A DNA stretch of 64,000 bases from Chitinophagaceae bacterium (GTDB lineage Bacteria > Bacteroidota > Bacteroidia > Chitinophagales > Chitinophagaceae), in assembly GCA_016720745.1 (NCBI GenBank), contig JADKKA010000007.1:1-64000 (forward strand), in the 5' to 3' direction. The notes beneath the pieces are model-generated. The model was not told the origin of the DNA. It was given only the letters and a program-made list of their open reading frames with translations, and ran no database searches. The position numbers and the translations under genes are program-made. Within the stretch, counting starts at the first letter, position 1, and every line of letters begins with the position of its first letter. Shown piece by piece: positions 38,901 through 46,548 of this stretch.

Positions 38901-40088
38901 GAAAGGGGATGGGTTTGGTGCACTATCCGTGGTCATAACCTCCTGCATGATCCAATCCTGAAAAGCATGGTGATTTATTTCACCGACGATACTAAACGAA
39001 AAATGATTGAGGACCGGCTTAAGGAAAGTGAAAGAAGATTCCGGAGCCTGATCCATGACCTGAAACTGGGGGTGATCCTTCAAAATGAACAATCAGAAAT
39101 GCTGGTCTGTAACCAGGCTGCACTGGATTTACTGGGATTGACAGAAGATCAGTTGCTTGGAAAAACATCTTTTGATCCGGAATGGAATGTGATCCACGAA
39201 GATGGCAACCCTTTCCCGGGAGATAACCATCCGGTACCGATGTCCATCAGAACCAGAAAGCCGGTGAGGGATGTGGTGATGGGGGTCTACCGGCCCCGCA
39301 CTCAGGACCGGGTATGGCTACTGGTGAATGCTGAACCTGTATTTGACGGCGATCAGCAACTGATCAATGTGGTCTGTTCATTTACCGATATCACAGAACA
39401 AAAAAGAATGGCCCAGCAGCTGACAGAACAGGAAATACAAAAGCAAAAACTCATCACGCAGGCAACTATTGACGGACAGGAAAAGGAAAGACAGGAAATT
39501 GGTAAAGAACTTCATGATAATATCAATCAGCACCTCACCACCACCCGCTTATACCTGGAAGTAGCCCGTGATAAAGCCATTGGGGAAGCAAGGGAAATGG
39601 TTGACCTGGCCGAGAAGAACCTGGCTGAAATAGTACGGGAGATCCGGCAGATGTCACAATCACTGGTTCCACCCACCCTGGGTGATATCGGACTGGTGGA
39701 ATCAATACAGGATCTCTGCTATGCATTGAGAAGAACCCACTCCTTCCAGATCGACTTTCAGTACCGGCATTTTGACGAATCGGGTATCCCGGAAAGTATG
39801 AAGCTCATGATTTTCAGAATTATTCAGGAACAGGTGAATAATATCATCCGCCACGCAAGGGCACAGAAAATAGCCATCTCCCTGCTTGCCGATGCAGAGC
39901 AGATCCAGGTGAGTATCCATGACAATGGACAGGGCTTTGACCCTCAGCAACATAAAAAAGGGATGGGGCTGAATAATATTGTTAACCGGGCCGCCCTTTT
40001 TGATGGTCGGGCCCAGATTATTTCCGCTCCGGGCCAGGGCTGTACCGTTACCGTAACTGTGCCGGCTCCGGAAGAAGAAGGGTCATGA
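35952..40088 (+). CDS. Cytosolic multi-PAS sensor histidine kinase (HisKA_3 type)
   Basis: 1378 residues with no signal peptide or membrane helix. About eight PAS modules precede the kinase. Two PAS types alternate: type X (DIIxxxDxNxxIxSWNKxAE; from about 279, 529 and 783) and type Y (FYRNLxxNSxDGxxLTD...HPxD...GxWVWCxVR; from about 399, 647 and 902), giving three X-Y units spaced 250-254 residues. A last PAS starts near 1032. The dimerisation/H-box is KERQEIGKELHDNINQHLTT (His about 1187, HisKA_3 family), and the ATPase has DNGQGFDP and GMGLNNI. A response regulator would normally be its partner, but none is adjacent. PAS ligands (oxygen, redox, small molecules) cannot be inferred. Confidence 0.92.
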   Translation: MIESSRKNAPCLKEYFAYSDRFFYFLTAGNGRLIFVNPRLLSFACSGNPSPDQVVSMFQDPPALIRLLDHCRQQKGIVSAELEIRSAGGIVHAVGWEFSVCLSATGEEQVQATGILLNSTVSMVGGMAGKMADVRKAYEQTKEGLWRFDSEQPVSVSEDPSKIIAYWRSHSRLAECNDNMARMYGYEKAEELLGARLDELIDFSDQQKMAGLQQFIQNRFKTTTVETREIDRYGRIKYFRNSMEGLVENGQITSVWGTQQDITGQREAEEKNRYLALLMENVSDIIISLDTNFQIVSWNKTAEDLYGYSEKEAIGKRMAELLRINYPDGSGEKIYNEIIEKGNWKGELTVVNRFGKQLTVFVTGSLLRDTCGQITGYISTGKEITGKRVVEEKLQYSEEFYRNLIGEAQDGIVLTDNQGIIRFSAPTVTKVLGYDPAEVVGTSVFTYAHPADQDAAQQAFQNEMTYTNQPTFVHLRLLKKTGDWVWCIVRAVNMLDNPAVGMLVIYFYDNTKGRTMLEALQRQSVALSSVFDLIITCDLNYTIESWNKRAEQVVGFTEEEVKGKFLGDVTRLDYSPFTSEQVAGILAEKGNWQGEITFINRAGERKTVLHTASYLLDETGNRISIIGTGIDITEKKATEEQLKESELFYRNLFVNSLDGVLITNQDAEVQFASPSITTIFGYSPELVIGKKPIEFTHPDDQQLAMDAFGDVMDGNRRRTYISIRLRHQQGHWVWCIVRGHNLFSNPYIKGMVIYLYDDTLRKKTEQALIKSERRFRAQATLLDNVTDIIVTVNMNREVTSWNGVAEKLTGINASESVGKLYRSVITTNYHPFTSEQVFSIIKDEGIWRGEISFPGFDGKTRYLLHTISLLKNEQGEPIGMMGVGKDITERKQIEEQLQQSEQFFRSLAANSLDGIVLTDISGKVTYCGPSVFLLSGYETSVLLGKNILDFVHPDDRPNAIIAFEKEVRKESTINFLVARLYHAERGWVWCTIRGHNLLHDPILKSMVIYFTDDTKRKMIEDRLKESERRFRSLIHDLKLGVILQNEQSEMLVCNQAALDLLGLTEDQLLGKTSFDPEWNVIHEDGNPFPGDNHPVPMSIRTRKPVRDVVMGVYRPRTQDRVWLLVNAEPVFDGDQQLINVVCSFTDITEQKRMAQQLTEQEIQKQKLITQATIDGQEKERQEIGKELHDNINQHLTTTRLYLEVARDKAIGEAREMVDLAEKNLAEIVREIRQMSQSLVPPTLGDIGLVESIQDLCYALRRTHSFQIDFQYRHFDESGIPESMKLMIFRIIQEQVNNIIRHARAQKIAISLLADAEQIQVSIHDNGQGFDPQQHKKGMGLNNIVNRAALFDGRAQIISAPGQGCTVTVTVPAPEEEGS

Positions 40089-40116
40089 TTTAATACAGCC
40101 GAAAGCTTTTAAAACA

Positions 40117-40124
40117 TACCTTTG
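40117..40124 (+). promoter_or_regulatory. Candidate -7 box of the purF-like gene
   Basis: TACCTTTG followed by C, an exact TAnnTTTG match, ends 8 bases before the ATG at 40133. The leader would be very short or absent. Confidence 0.45.
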
Positions 40125-40132
40125 CGGCCTGC

Positions 40133-41980
40133 ATGAGCGATCCTATTAAACATGAATGCGGTCTGGCATTCATCCGCTTAAGAAAACCTTTCTCTTATTA
40201 CCAGCAACAGTATGGAACCGTGTTGTGGGGGCTTAACAAGCTGTACCTGCTCATGGAAAAACAACATAACCGAGGACAGGACGGCGCCGGACTGGCTACG
40301 GTTAAGCTGAATGTAGAGCCGGGTTATCCTTTTATGAACCGGATGCGCAGCAATGCGCCCCAGGCCATTGCCGATATTTTTCAAAGAGTAGGCAAGGAAA
40401 TAGATGAACTCTCCCAATACCACCCGGATATCAAGAATCATCCCGGCCTCATGAAAGGGCATGTGAACTTCCTGGGTGAACTGATGTTGGGTCACCTGCG
40501 CTATGGTACCCAGGGAAAGAACAAACTGGAGTACTGCCACCCTTTTATCAACCGCGATACCATTCCCACCCGTAACCTGGCCCTGGCAGGTAATTTCAAT
40601 ATCGTGAATTCTGATGATCTGTTTTCCATGGTGGGTAAAGAACCGAATGAGAATGTACGGTTCAGTGACCTGGCAGCGATGATCGAACTGATGCATACCT
40701 TCCTTTGTAAGGAAGATGAAGCATCACCACAAGGGATGGATATCAAAAAAGTGCTGAAAAAAACCCTGCCCTATCTTGATGGTGGTTTTCATGTAGGAGG
40801 TTTAACCGGTAACGGAATTGGTTTTGTATTCCGCGATGCCCATGGTATCCGCCCTTCTTATTATTATATCAACGACGAAGTAGTAGTGGCCGCCTCTGAA
40901 AGAGCCGCCATCCGTACCACATTTAATGTGGGTGAAAACGAAGTACAGGAACTGATGCCCGGACAGGCCCTGATCGTGAATGAACTGGGAGAGATAGAAA
41001 TTGCTCAAATTCTGGAACCCAAAGAGCGCAAGGCCTGCAGTTTTGAACGCATCTATTTTTCAAGGGGTAGTGATGAAAAGATTTACCGCGAACGGATTGC
41101 CCTGGGTTATAACCTGAGTGAGCAGGTATTGAATACGATCCATCATGATCTGAAGAATACTATTTTTTCCTTTATACCCAATACAGCCGAGACCGCTTTT
41201 TACGGCATGCTCAAGGGAATGGAAGATTACCTGAACCGGGTGAAGATTGAAAGAATCCTCAGTTGGGGTAAAGATTTTGATGAAGAGAAACTGAGCGAAA
41301 TGATCCAGCGCAGGATCCGGATCGAAAAGATTGCCATTAAAGATGTAAAGATGCGCACATTCATTACCGAAGATGCCAGCCGGAATGAAATGGTGCAGCA
41401 CGTATACGATATTACCTACGGAACAGTAAGAGCCGGTGAAGATACCCTGGTAGTGATTGATGATTCCATTGTAAGAGGTACTACATTGAAAGAAAGCATT
41501 ATCCGGATGCTGGCCAGACTGAAACCCAAAAGAATTGTCATTGTATCCTCTTCCCCGCAAATCCGCTATCCCGATTGCTATGGTATTGACATGAGCAAGA
41601 TGGGTGATTTTATTGCCTTCAATGCTGCGGTGAGCCTGGCCAAAGAAAGGGGGATGGAAGATTGCCTGAAAGACCTGCATGAAAAATGCAAGGAATTACA
41701 AAGAAATCACCTGCTGGATTCAGAAAACGTGGTGAAGCAATTATATAAACTGTTTACTACGGAAGAGATTTCGGCAAAGATTGCACAGCTGATTACACCA
41801 CCCGGATTGCAAACACCGGTGGATGTGATTTTCCAGAGTATCGAAGACCTGCATCGTTCCTGCCCCAGTAACCTGGGCGACTGGTATTTTACCGGTAACT
41901 ATCCAACCCGCGGCGGGAATAAAGTAGTGAACAAGGCTTTCATGAATTATATGGAAGGAAAAAATGTGCGGGGTTACTAA
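40133..41980 (+). CDS. purF: Amidophosphoribosyltransferase (PurF type, long form)
   Basis: 615 residues. The N-terminal class II glutamine amidotransferase domain starts at Cys9 in HECGLAF, the nucleophile expected after removal of a short propeptide, with MEKQHNRGQDGAG and LGHLRYGTQG. The phosphoribosyltransferase domain carries the PRPP loop VVIDDSIVRGTT (about 443-454). It would make 5-phosphoribosylamine, the first step of purine synthesis. It is about 110 residues longer than E. coli PurF, with inserted segments in both halves and a C-terminal extension; this long type is common in Bacteroidota, where a second shorter PurF may coexist. It is a single-gene unit following the kinase. Confidence 0.88.
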   Translation: MSDPIKHECGLAFIRLRKPFSYYQQQYGTVLWGLNKLYLLMEKQHNRGQDGAGLATVKLNVEPGYPFMNRMRSNAPQAIADIFQRVGKEIDELSQYHPDIKNHPGLMKGHVNFLGELMLGHLRYGTQGKNKLEYCHPFINRDTIPTRNLALAGNFNIVNSDDLFSMVGKEPNENVRFSDLAAMIELMHTFLCKEDEASPQGMDIKKVLKKTLPYLDGGFHVGGLTGNGIGFVFRDAHGIRPSYYYINDEVVVAASERAAIRTTFNVGENEVQELMPGQALIVNELGEIEIAQILEPKERKACSFERIYFSRGSDEKIYRERIALGYNLSEQVLNTIHHDLKNTIFSFIPNTAETAFYGMLKGMEDYLNRVKIERILSWGKDFDEEKLSEMIQRRIRIEKIAIKDVKMRTFITEDASRNEMVQHVYDITYGTVRAGEDTLVVIDDSIVRGTTLKESIIRMLARLKPKRIVIVSSSPQIRYPDCYGIDMSKMGDFIAFNAAVSLAKERGMEDCLKDLHEKCKELQRNHLLDSENVVKQLYKLFTTEEISAKIAQLITPPGLQTPVDVIFQSIEDLHRSCPSNLGDWYFTGNYPTRGGNKVVNKAFMNYMEGKNVRGY

Positions 41981-42009
41981 GGGTTACCGTTTACTTCAAA
42001 TTGATTGCA

Positions 42010-42510
42010 ATGAAAAAGCTGATACTGGTCAGACATGCCAAAAGCGATTGGGGTAATCCCGGTCTGGATGATATTGACCGCCCATTGAATGAAAGAGGAA
42101 AGAAAGATGCCCCGGCCATGGCCAGTCGTTTACTGGACAAAGAAGTGAAAATAGACCTGATCGTTTCAAGTCCGGCGAAAAGAGCCGCCAAAACCGCCCG
42201 TTTTTTTGCCGAAGCCTATGATATCAAAAAGCAGGACATTGTATACCTGCCCGAACTCTACCTGGCTTCACCAGCCATGTTCATGAAAGTGATTAGCAAT
42301 CTGGAAACAAAGGCTGATTCCATTGCTCTTTTTTCTCATAATGAAGGGATCACTGATTTTGCCAACCAGCTCACTAATACCCGTATTGATAATATTCCCA
42401 CCTGTGGTGTATTTGCTGTTAAAGCCGATTGTAAAGATTGGTCCGGGTTTGCTGAAGCAGAAAAGACCTTCTGGTTTTTTGATTACCCCAAGGCAGGTTT
42501 GGATACCTGA
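42010..42510 (+). CDS. SixA-type histidine phosphatase
   Basis: 166 residues from ATG 42010 (a TTG at 42001 is also in frame). It is a small histidine phosphatase: the phospho-accepting RHAKSDW (His about 10), the second Arg in SSPAKRAAKTA, and a C-terminal FSHNEGITDFAN His. SixA removes phosphate from phosphohistidine on signalling proteins; small members in Bacteroidota are of unknown substrate. The 3' end overlaps the convergent glycosyltransferase gene by 28 bases. Confidence 0.85.
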   Translation: MKKLILVRHAKSDWGNPGLDDIDRPLNERGKKDAPAMASRLLDKEVKIDLIVSSPAKRAAKTARFFAEAYDIKKQDIVYLPELYLASPAMFMKVISNLETKADSIALFSHNEGITDFANQLTNTRIDNIPTCGVFAVKADCKDWSGFAEAEKTFWFFDYPKAGLDT

Positions 42511-43607
42511 TCCAACAATTCACTGACTGCATTGGCTATTAAGGAGTGTTGTGCCTGCGGCCATTCATGAAACGGAAATTGCGCAGCTGCTTCCAGGGCA
42601 ACATTCAATTGAAATGCATCCTGCTGAAAAGAGATGGCCAGATTTTTTTGTTGCAGATAAGTGGCCAGGTATTCCTGTTCTGTTTGTCCGGGCGTGGGAA
42701 TCAGTATACATTTCTTCCCCGTTTGGGCCATATCCATCACCGTACTGTAACCGCTGCGGCTGATAACCAATTCTGCTTTTTGTATTTCCGCCGATAACTC
42801 TTCCGATGAAAGATGGTTGAAGAACCGGATCATTCCCGTTGAAGGAACCACAGAAGGATGCCCGGGTAATCCCCGCAATACCGTGGCAGTTCCCGGATAA
42901 TGACTGATCTGTTCGATAATGATTTCTTCCAGCAGACTCCGTTGTGGTTCGGGTCCGGATAAAAGAATCAGCAAATGGCCTTTGATAGGGGCCTCTTCTT
43001 TTTTTTCAAAACGTGATAATGGTCCGATATACTTTAATGGAACTGCTGGTAGTTGATCAGGATGGGATAGGCTGCCGGCCAGATTGTTTTCTTCCGCAGT
43101 ATCTGGAATCCAGCATTGTTTGAAGCGATGGATATACCGATAGTTTTTTTGCCGGAGCATTTTTTCAATCCATGCAGCAGGGCCTTTAATCTGTAGCTGG
43201 TGTGTAATAAAAACCGAATGGGTATCCGGGTGATGAAGGCCGTACCGGTTATCGCTGATCACCGCATCGAAATGATAAGTTTTCATTTGTTGTCTCAGCC
43301 ATTCCTGTTCTTTCCGGATAGAACCAATGATCCCCGGAACCTGCCGGATCATTTTCCAGGGAAGGCTTCCTCCTTTTTTCGGATAACGGATCCGGTAACC
43401 GGGAAGTGGGAGAAAGGGCAGGTCGGGAAATTCTGTTTTCAGCAAGGTTTCCTGGGCACCTTCTCCGGCCAGGCAGGGCGATGCACCCTGTCTGATTAAC
43501 TCCCGGATCAGGGGAATGCAGCGGGTGGCATGACCCAGTCCCCAATCAAGGGGAGCCACCAAAACAAGGGGTTTTCCTGCATTTTTTACCGGGAAAAGCT
43601 GATTCAT
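42483..43607 (-). CDS. MurG/GT28-like glycosyltransferase
   Basis: 374 residues from ATG 43607. The open frame continues to 43769, but that would overlap the divergent small lipoprotein and lacks homology-like sequence. The N-terminal Rossmann half has PLDWGLGHATRCIPLIREL (UDP-sugar transferase-type Gly loop plus the family's DWGLGHATR), and the C-terminal half has LILLSGPEPQRS and the donor-binding SRSGYSTVMDMAQTGKKCIL. Membrane helices are absent. It probably transfers a sugar to a lipid or polysaccharide precursor; acceptor and donor are unknown. It is divergent from the small lipoprotein gene. Confidence 0.8.
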   Translation of the reverse strand: MNQLFPVKNAGKPLVLVAPLDWGLGHATRCIPLIRELIRQGASPCLAGEGAQETLLKTEFPDLPFLPLPGYRIRYPKKGGSLPWKMIRQVPGIIGSIRKEQEWLRQQMKTYHFDAVISDNRYGLHHPDTHSVFITHQLQIKGPAAWIEKMLRQKNYRYIHRFKQCWIPDTAEENNLAGSLSHPDQLPAVPLKYIGPLSRFEKKEEAPIKGHLLILLSGPEPQRSLLEEIIIEQISHYPGTATVLRGLPGHPSVVPSTGMIRFFNHLSSEELSAEIQKAELVISRSGYSTVMDMAQTGKKCILIPTPGQTEQEYLATYLQQKNLAISFQQDAFQLNVALEAAAQFPFHEWPQAQHSLIANAVSELLDQVSKPALG

Positions 43608-43701
43608 GTTAATTTTTGAGCCCTTTTGGCTCCACAGAATACTATTTTGTTTGTAAAATAGTTTTAATTTAGAACTTCCGCTAAACGGAGTCAAAAGGTA
43701 T

Positions 43702-43848
43702 ATGAAACCAGTCAACAAAATTACCCTGCTGCTGTTAGTTGTAATGGCAGTCTTTTTTACCGCCTGCAATAAGAATTATTATTCCGGCGGAGGTGGTAAA
43801 AGCAAATATTGTGGCTGCCCCGGCTCCAAGGGTAATGGAGGATGGTAG
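43702..43848 (+). CDS. Tiny Gly/Cys-rich lipoprotein (48 aa)
   Basis: ATG 43702 to TAG 43848. A strong lipoprotein signal (LLLLVVMAVFFTAC) is followed by only 26 mature residues with YYSGGGGKSKYCGCPG and GNGGW. The two Cys (YCGC) in a Gly-rich context could bind metal or form a disulfide. The clean signal peptide, sensible start and position between divergent and co-directional genes support it as real despite the size. I have no family name for it. Confidence 0.65.
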   Translation: MKPVNKITLLLLVVMAVFFTACNKNYYSGGGGKSKYCGCPGSKGNGGW

Positions 43849-43863
43849 CTAATGAGGTAATGC

Positions 43864-44094
43864 ATGATCAGTTCCAACCGCGACATACTCGTTTTACAAC
43901 AAAGAGAATCAGTTACGGCAGAAGAGCTGAACCGCCTGCATACCGTGCTGCAACAGGTTGAAACAGATGAAAATTTCTGTACCGTTCATGAGCTGGTTGA
44001 CCGCAACCGGATTACCAGACGCCCCAAAAAAATACTCAAAGAATCCCGCTTTTATTTTTTACGTCCCTTTCGGTTTTTGATTAATAAGAATTAA
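43864..44094 (+). CDS. Small hypothetical protein (76 aa)
   Basis: Begins 15 bases after the tiny lipoprotein gene and is probably co-transcribed. The protein has no signal peptide; helices (VTAEELNRLHTVLQQVE) precede a very basic C terminus (RITRRPKKILKESRFYFLRPFRFLINKN in two parts: RITRRPKKILKES and FLRPFRFLINKN). It could bind nucleic acid or lie at the membrane. No recognised domain. The last codons are duplicated about 116 bases downstream, see 44187-44206. Confidence 0.5.
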   Translation: MISSNRDILVLQQRESVTAEELNRLHTVLQQVETDENFCTVHELVDRNRITRRPKKILKESRFYFLRPFRFLINKN

Positions 44095-44206
44095 AGAATT
44101 TAACCGCAAAGCCGCAGAGGGCGCTCGAAGAGTCCTTTGGACAAAGAAACGCGAAGAATTGCGTTTATCTATTTAATACAGAATCCCGGTTTTTGATTAA
44201 TAAGAA
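44071..44206. repeat. Partial duplication of the 3' end of the 76-aa gene
   Basis: CGGTTTTTGATTAATAAGAA occurs at 44071-44090 (end of the gene) and again at 44187-44206. Both are preceded by GAATCCCG (44041-44048 and 44181-44188), so the second copy equals the first with about 24 bases removed. Confidence 0.75.
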
Positions 44207-44493
44207 ATAGTTTTTTGGAAGCCCTGCGGGCTTTTGGTTTTTACCACAAAGAGCACAAAGAAAATACACACAAAGAGCACAAAGCTTTGACTAAATTAAG
44301 TACAAGCTTCCTCTTTTCCAGTAGGGCACTAAGAGCGCTCGAAATACATTCACTCTTCGTGTCATTACATCCTCGTGGTTAAGCCTCTGCGAAACCTCTG
44401 CGCTCTCTGTTCCTCTGCGGTTAATTGTATTTTTTGCGCAGCAAAACCTCCCGATTTCTCCCGAACTTAGCTGTTCACACCAATGCCTGTTAT
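44095..44493. other. Repeat-rich spacer before the fucosidase gene
   Basis: About 400 bases without a credible gene. It opens with TTAACCGCAAAGCCGCAGAG and near its end holds CCTCTGCGGTTAA (about 44412-44424), inverted counterparts with a roughly 9-base period. In the middle are CACAAAGAG-type 9-mers (about 44244-44285). GCGCTCGAA occurs at 44121 and 44335. A terminator-like hairpin lies at 44217-44235. These Bacteroidota-type low-complexity arms resemble the other short-period arrays in the window. Confidence 0.65.
44211..44242 (+). terminator. Candidate terminator after the small lipoprotein pair
   Basis: GAAGCCC (44218-44224) pairs with GGGCTTT (44228-44234) around a TGC loop, then TTGGTTTTT. 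The loop is tight and the T-run broken. Confidence 0.45.
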
Positions 44494-46548
44494 ATGAATC
44501 CACGTATCATCGCTGTTTGTGTTTTATTCAGTCTCTATCTCAGTAGCTCAGCTCAAAAAAATTACCTGCTGGAATCAAAGTCCGACAAGGACCAGCGAAT
44601 GGAATGGTGGCGGGAAGCCCGTTTCGGTATGTTTATACACTGGGGTTTATATGCCATTCCAGCCGGTGAATGGAAGGATAAAACCACTCATGCCGAATGG
44701 ATCAGAACAACGGCACAGATTCCCCTGAAAGAATATGACCAGTTTGTACCACAATTCAACCCGGATCAGTTTAATGCCAAAGCCTGGGTACAAATGGCAA
44801 AGGATGCGGGGATGAAATACATCACCATCACCAGCAAGCACCACGATGGATTTTGTTTATGGGATTCAAAAGAAACAGACTTTGATGTGATGAGCACGCC
44901 CTTTAAAAGGGATATCCTGAAAGAACTGGCAACTGCCTGTCGTGAAATTGGCGGGATCCGGCTTTGTTTTTATCATTCCATCATGGACTGGCACCATCCC
45001 GATTATAATGAAAGAAGAAACTGGGAGAAAGACAGACCTGTTGCGGGTACAGACCGGAAAAGATATATCGCTTATATGAAGAAGCAGTTGAAAGAACTGG
45101 TGACACAATACGGTGATATCGGGGTGTTTTGGTTTGATGGCGAATGGGAAGGATTCTGGAAACATGAAGATGGGGTGGACCTGTATAATTATCTGCGCGG
45201 ATTAAAGCCCGATGTGATCATCAATAACCGGGTGGACAAAGGACGCGGCGGAATGGCCGGTATGACAACAGCCGGTGGATATGCCGGTGATTTTGGTACA
45301 CCGGAACAGGAAATACCGGAGACCGGCTTACCCGGGGTTGACTGGGAGAGTTGTATGACCATGAATAATAACTGGGGCTACAACAAGGCAGACAAAAATT
45401 TTAAGTCTGTAAAGGATCTGATACAAAAACTGGTGGACATCGCTTCAAAAGGAGGTAATTTCTTATTGAATATCGGACCCAAAGCAGATGGCAGTTTCCC
45501 GCAGGAAAGTATTGACCGGCTCAAAGCCATTGGCGACTGGATGAAGGTGAATGGGGAATCCATCTATGGTACCAATGCCAGTCCTTTTGAACATACCAGC
45601 TGGGGAAGGGTGACACAAAAAACAGCAGGGAATAAAACCTATTTGTACCTGCATGTATTTGACTGGCCCAAAGACGGGGTTATACATTTGGAGGGCATCG
45701 GCAATAAACCGCAGTATGTGTACCAGCTTTGGGATAAGGAGAAAGTATCCTTTATTGCCAACAGAAATTCCCTGATGGTTCAATTACCCGGCCGTTCACC
45801 TGATGAGAACGATGCCGTGATTGTGCTGGAGTACTGGGAAAAACCATTGGTGTACAAAGCACCGGTAATCAGTACTTATTCGGCTGATTTTATTCAGACT
45901 ACTGATGCCGTGATAACACTCCCTGCCGGTGAAAACAGAACCGAGATTCGTTATACAACCAATGGCAGCGATCCGACAGCTGCTTCTCCCTTGTATCAAA
46001 GCAAGCTGAACATCACACAATCCACCGTGGTAAAAGCAGCCAGTTTTTACAAAGGGCAAATGGTGAGTGGAGTGGTGACACGGTCATTCAATAAAGTAAA
46101 ACCGGTTGGGGCGATTACGCCTGCTTCCACAGCACCTGGTTTAACGGCCCGATATTATACAGGGGATTGGGATAGTATCCCGGCATTTAATGCATTGTCA
46201 CCTGTTGAAACAGGTGTACTGAAAACAGTCAGCACCGGCGTGTATGCAGACAAAGAGTTATATGGAGTGGTGTTGGAAGGGTATATTAAAATTCCTGCAA
46301 CGGACCTGTATCATTTTTATTTATCCTCCGACGATGGCAGTATGCTGTATGTGGATGGAGAAAAGCTGGTGGATAATAACGGACTGCACGGGTTGGAAGA
46401 AGTTAAAGGAACAAAGGCGCTGGCAGCGGGTTACCACCGGATCAGGATTGAATACTTTGAAAAATCAGGGGGAGATGAATTGCATCTCATGATTGAATCA
46501 AAAACAGACAAGAAAAAAGAACTGCCTGCGCTAATGTTGTTTCACTGA
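44494..46548 (+). CDS. GH29 alpha-L-fucosidase with chitobiase-C-like and PA14 domains
   Basis: 684 residues from ATG 44494, which heads the signal peptide (VLFSLYLSSSAQ); the frame opens at 44425. The GH29 barrel (about 25-350) has WWREARFGMFIHWGLYA, TSKHHDGFCLWDS and the nucleophile Asp in VFWFDGEWE (about 213), then a beta-sandwich. Two accessory domains follow: a CHB_HEX_C-like module (about 445-535; EIRYTTNGSDPTAASPLYQS in part) and a PA14 domain (about 545-680; YHFYLSSDDGSMLYVDGEKL in part), both probable carbohydrate or wall binders. It would remove alpha-L-fucose from glycans. It stands alone, not in a SusC/D locus, and its stop abuts that of the convergent aminotransferase. Confidence 0.93.
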   Translation: MNPRIIAVCVLFSLYLSSSAQKNYLLESKSDKDQRMEWWREARFGMFIHWGLYAIPAGEWKDKTTHAEWIRTTAQIPLKEYDQFVPQFNPDQFNAKAWVQMAKDAGMKYITITSKHHDGFCLWDSKETDFDVMSTPFKRDILKELATACREIGGIRLCFYHSIMDWHHPDYNERRNWEKDRPVAGTDRKRYIAYMKKQLKELVTQYGDIGVFWFDGEWEGFWKHEDGVDLYNYLRGLKPDVIINNRVDKGRGGMAGMTTAGGYAGDFGTPEQEIPETGLPGVDWESCMTMNNNWGYNKADKNFKSVKDLIQKLVDIASKGGNFLLNIGPKADGSFPQESIDRLKAIGDWMKVNGESIYGTNASPFEHTSWGRVTQKTAGNKTYLYLHVFDWPKDGVIHLEGIGNKPQYVYQLWDKEKVSFIANRNSLMVQLPGRSPDENDAVIVLEYWEKPLVYKAPVISTYSADFIQTTDAVITLPAGENRTEIRYTTNGSDPTAASPLYQSKLNITQSTVVKAASFYKGQMVSGVVTRSFNKVKPVGAITPASTAPGLTARYYTGDWDSIPAFNALSPVETGVLKTVSTGVYADKELYGVVLEGYIKIPATDLYHFYLSSDDGSMLYVDGEKLVDNNGLHGLEEVKGTKALAAGYHRIRIEYFEKSGGDELHLMIESKTDKKKELPALMLFH

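Noticed and set aside
41060..41680. 206-codon minus-strand frame inside purF
   Set aside because: Antisense shadow of the conserved PurF phosphoribosyltransferase domain.
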